A stretch of 6,087 nt of DNA. Origin: Erythrobacter sp. (GTDB lineage Bacteria; Pseudomonadota; Alphaproteobacteria; Sphingomonadales; Sphingomonadaceae). This document shows, one piece after another, positions 5,877 to 6,087 of this stretch (its first letter is position 1; each line of letters begins with the position of its first letter). The position numbers were made by a program, and so were the translations under genes. The DNA lies in the NCBI GenBank assembly GCA_003483125.1, contig DMWU01000247.1, positions 1-6,087 of the forward strand, read 5' to 3'. The notes under the pieces are model-generated. The model did not search any database. It was given only the letters and a program-made list of their open reading frames with translations, and was not told where the DNA came from.

Positions 5877-6087
5877 TTACTGGTTATTCTGGCGACCTAG
5901 GAAACGCGGAATGCTGAGGGAAGAGCCCCCGTCTTCACCCTCGCCATTGTCATCTTCAGATTCATCGGAGCCACCGCCGCGCGAAAGGCTGGCCATCCGC
6001 TCGAACAAAGTGCTACCACCGGACGAACTAGGCGCAGCATCGCCGCCTCCGGCGCCACCCCCGGAACCGCCGCTGCCACCACCGCCC
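5877..6087 (-). CDS. ftsZ: Cell division protein FtsZ, C-terminal tail (cut by window edge)
   Basis: The last 69 codons, ending in TAA at 5877-5879; the GTPase and tubulin-like domains lie beyond the right edge. FtsZ is the cytoplasmic tubulin homologue that forms the Z-ring. What is visible is the disordered C-terminal linker and the conserved C-terminal peptide. The linker starts Gly/Ser-rich (GGGGSGGSGGGAGGG), passes through STLFERMASLSRGG, a segment typical of alphaproteobacterial FtsZ before its end, and becomes strongly acidic (DESEDDNGEGED). The tail SLSIPRFLGRQNNQ matches the alphaproteobacterial consensus of the type IPAFLRRQ-N, the docking site for FtsA and other partners. Other frames over this stretch are open only because of the repetitive Gly codons. 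Identification rests on the tail alone but the match is specific. Confidence 0.9.
   Translation of the reverse strand, partial: GGGGSGGSGGGAGGGDAAPSSSGGSTLFERMASLSRGGGSDESEDDNGEGEDGGSSLSIPRFLGRQNNQ

Noticed and set aside
5897..6082. Minus-strand 61-aa open frame (MVAAAVPGVAPEAAM...)
   Set aside because: It is another frame of the same DNA; the frame ending at 5877 gives the recognisable FtsZ tail IPRFLGRQNNQ.
1..6087. Mobile element, phage or defence island
   Set aside because: No transposase, integrase, toxin-antitoxin pair, tRNA or terminal repeats; gene content is mostly core and all co-oriented.

Overview
The window most likely comes from an alphaproteobacterium of the Sphingomonadales (Sphingomonadaceae or Erythrobacteraceae type). 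The judgement rests on gene content and protein character: an FtsZ C-terminus ending IPRFLGRQNNQ, an alphaproteobacterial-type YbjN next to proC, a Bax-inhibitor-1 protein, and moderately GC-rich DNA. No taxonomic search was run.

Every supported gene is on the minus strand, so transcription runs from the right edge to the left edge. In that order: (1) the last 69 codons of ftsZ, cut by the right edge; (2) an exported TPR + SPOR-domain protein; (3) a YbjN-domain protein; (4) proC, pyrroline-5-carboxylate reductase; (5) a seven-helix Bax-inhibitor-1/YccA-family membrane protein, with a good sigma70-type promoter and a strong intrinsic terminator of its own; (6) an outer-membrane-type lipoprotein with a run of 17 prolines next to its acylated cysteine; (7) the first 309 codons of a TpsB/ShlB/FhaC-type two-partner-secretion transporter, preceded by its own TTGACA promoter and cut by the left edge.

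Functionally, the right third is division-linked (the FtsZ tail, then a periplasmic SPOR protein that probably recognises septal peptidoglycan). The middle is housekeeping (YbjN with proline synthesis, then the BI-1 protein). The left third is cell-surface biology (a proline-rich lipoprotein and an outer-membrane secretion pore whose exported TpsA partner is not in the window). There is no gap over 200 bp between genes, and no tRNA, rRNA, insertion sequence, CRISPR array or phage gene was seen. The least explained items are the proline-rich lipoprotein, with its 24-bp tandem duplication and 8-G tract, and the ftsZ-SPOR pairing. No clearly new multi-gene system is visible.
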